Assembly: GCA_016938835.1 (NCBI GenBank)
Contig: JAFGTW010000029.1
Location: forward strand, 1 to 39,287
DNA: 39,287 nucleotides
Direction of reading: 5' to 3'
Source: Patescibacteria group bacterium
GTDB lineage: Bacteria; Patescibacteriota; Patescibacteriia; Patescibacteriales; UBA12465
Position numbers and translations under genes: made by a program. The notes under the pieces were generated by a model that worked only from the letters and a program-made list of their open reading frames with translations, ran no database searches and was not told where the DNA came from. Positions 37,642 through 39,287 of the stretch are shown one piece after another (position 1 is the stretch's first letter; every line of letters begins with the position of its first letter).

Positions 37642-39159
37642 ATGTCAGCAGAAAAAAAAATAATTCCAGGTAATGAAAAAGAAGAGCGCTTAAAGAAATT
37701 AGCACTTTTGTGTGATGCTGGTATTAATCCATATCCAGCTACGAGCAAACGTGATTATGTAATTGCTCAATTTTTTGCTGATTTTAAAGAGTTAGAGAAT
37801 AATCAAAAAGAAATAACTATAGCTGGCAGATTAAGGAGTATGCGTAGTCATGGCAATTTAACTTTTGCTAATCTTGAGGATGCTAGCGGTAAAATACAAT
37901 TAGCTTTTTCCAAGAAAGAGTTAGGTGATGAGAGTTACAAGCGTTTGGTTAAGTTAATCGATATTAGTGATTTTATTGAAGTGACCGGAAAAGCCTTTGT
38001 TACCACTCGCGGTGAAAGTAGTTTAATGGCTACTTCTTGGAATATTTTAAGCAAGGCCATTGCTCCAATTCCAGATGCTTGGTATGGCTTAAAAGATGAT
38101 GATGATCGCTATCGTCAGCGCTATCTTGATCTTTTACTTAATCCGGAAACAAGAGATTTATTTGTAAAAAAGGCTTTATTTTGGGAGGTTATTCGTGACT
38201 TTATGAAACGTCATGGCTTCTTTGAGGTTGAAACTCCAACTATTGAGACTAGTACTGGAGGCGCTGAAGCCAATCCTTTTAAAACTCACCACGATGACTT
38301 TGATTTGGATGTATTTATGCGTATTTCTGTCGGTGAATTGTGGCAGAAGCGTTTAATGGCGGCTGGGTTTGAAAAAGTTTTTGAAATTGGACGTGTTTAT
38401 CGCAATGAAGGTTCAAGTCCTGACCATTTACAGGAATTTACCAATATGGAATTTTACTGGGCTTATGCTAACTATGAAATGGGAATGGCTCTTACACAGG
38501 AATTATTTCAAGAAATAGGTCAAAAGGTATTTAATAAAAGTAAATTTGTTACTAAAGATATGGAATATGACTTGGCTGGAGAATGGCCAAGAATTGATTA
38601 TCGTAGCGAAGTGCTTAAACAAACTGGCATTGACGTTTTAGAGGATAGTGATGAAAAAATGAAAAAGAAATTGGAAGAATTAGGAGTGAGATACGAGGGT
38701 AGTAACAGGGAGCGTTTAACTGATACCTTATGGAAATATTGTCGTCGTAGTATTGCTGGACCAGCTTTTTTAATAAATCATCCTAAGCTTGTTTCGCCAT
38801 TATCTAAGGCTAAAGAAGATGATCCAAGATTGACTGAGAGATTTCAAGTTATTATTGCCGGCAGTGAAATTGCTAATGGTTTTTCTGAACTTAATGATCC
38901 GATAGATCAAAAAGAAAGGTTTTTATTACAACAAGAGTTGATTGATAGAGGTGATAAAGAAGCAATGATGCCTGATTGGGAATTTGTAGAAATGTTAGAG
39001 CACGGTATGCCACCAACCTGTGGCTTGGGTATGGGTGAAAGATTATTTGCTTATTTGGTTAATAAATCAGTTAGAGAAACAACTCTTTTTCCATTAATGC
39101 GCCCAAAAAGAGAGAGCACAAATAAAAAGTCTGAAATACTCTTGAAAAATAATAAGTAA
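37642..39159 (+). CDS. lysS: Lysyl-tRNA synthetase, class II
   Basis: RYRQRYLDLLLNPETRDLF; FFEVETPTIETSTGGAEANPFKTHHDDFDLDVFMRIS; FEIGRVYRNEGSSPDHLQEFTNMEFYWAY; CGLGMGERL. Confidence 0.96.
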   Translation: MSAEKKIIPGNEKEERLKKLALLCDAGINPYPATSKRDYVIAQFFADFKELENNQKEITIAGRLRSMRSHGNLTFANLEDASGKIQLAFSKKELGDESYKRLVKLIDISDFIEVTGKAFVTTRGESSLMATSWNILSKAIAPIPDAWYGLKDDDDRYRQRYLDLLLNPETRDLFVKKALFWEVIRDFMKRHGFFEVETPTIETSTGGAEANPFKTHHDDFDLDVFMRISVGELWQKRLMAAGFEKVFEIGRVYRNEGSSPDHLQEFTNMEFYWAYANYEMGMALTQELFQEIGQKVFNKSKFVTKDMEYDLAGEWPRIDYRSEVLKQTGIDVLEDSDEKMKKKLEELGVRYEGSNRERLTDTLWKYCRRSIAGPAFLINHPKLVSPLSKAKEDDPRLTERFQVIIAGSEIANGFSELNDPIDQKERFLLQQELIDRGDKEAMMPDWEFVEMLEHGMPPTCGLGMGERLFAYLVNKSVRETTLFPLMRPKRESTNKKSEILLKNNK

Positions 39160-39180
39160 TTGTTATAATAGCGTTACCAT

Positions 39181-39214
39181 AAAATGGCTTTAAACAATTT
39201 TAGCCATTTTTATT
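39181..39214 (+). terminator. Intrinsic terminator after lysS
   Basis: AAAATGGCT-ttaaacaatttt-AGCCATTTTTATT. Confidence 0.75.
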
Positions 39215-39284
39215 CGGGGATCGTCTAATGGTAGGACAGCTGGTTCTGGTCCAGTCAATCGGGGTTCGAATCCCTGTCCCCGAG
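39214..39284 (+). tRNA. tRNA-Gln(CTG)
   Basis: TCGGGGATCGTCTAATGGTAGGACAGCTGGTTCTGGTCCAGTCAATCGGGGTTCGAATCCCTGTCCCCGAG folds as cloverleaf; anticodon CTG; CCA not encoded. Confidence 0.92.
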
Positions 39285-39287
39285 CAA

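Noticed and set aside
1-39287. UGA recoding (Gracilibacteria/SR1-like)
   Set aside because: All conserved proteins are full length under the standard code with no in-frame TGA at conserved positions.

Overview
AT-rich, mostly housekeeping bacterial segment. Gene content and style suggest a Candidatus Patescibacteria (CPR)-like genome; that is inference only. Recognised core genes: lexA (5'-truncated), ferritin, rnpB, dtd, mnmA, parA-parB, dnaE, class I aldolase, rodA/ftsW, rplY (bL25), prmC-prfA-rpmE, greA, lysS, tRNA-Leu(CAA) and tRNA-Gln(CTG). Interleaved are surface-polysaccharide genes: polyprenyl-phosphate glycosyltransferase, four glycosyltransferases, a flippase and two O-antigen-ligase-like proteins. 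A 1124-aa secreted protein combines a permuted-NlpC/P60-like domain, a lamin-tail domain, an Asp-Pro repeat and two LamG-like domains. No CRISPR array or transposon was seen. Main leads: (1) a single ORF at 16610-16945 that looks like a Phd-type antitoxin fused in frame to the C-terminal half of a RelE toxin, behind a strong promoter with a 17-bp-arm palindrome; (2) a HigBA-like toxin-antitoxin operon whose promoter carries a perfect 26-bp palindrome, possibly with a third gene; (3) a 51-bp inverted repeat forming face-to-face extended -10 promoters between the aldolase gene and the rodA-linked operon; (4) an unannotated 45-aa basic small ORF after lexA; (5) the modular secreted protein. These are candidates, not demonstrated systems.
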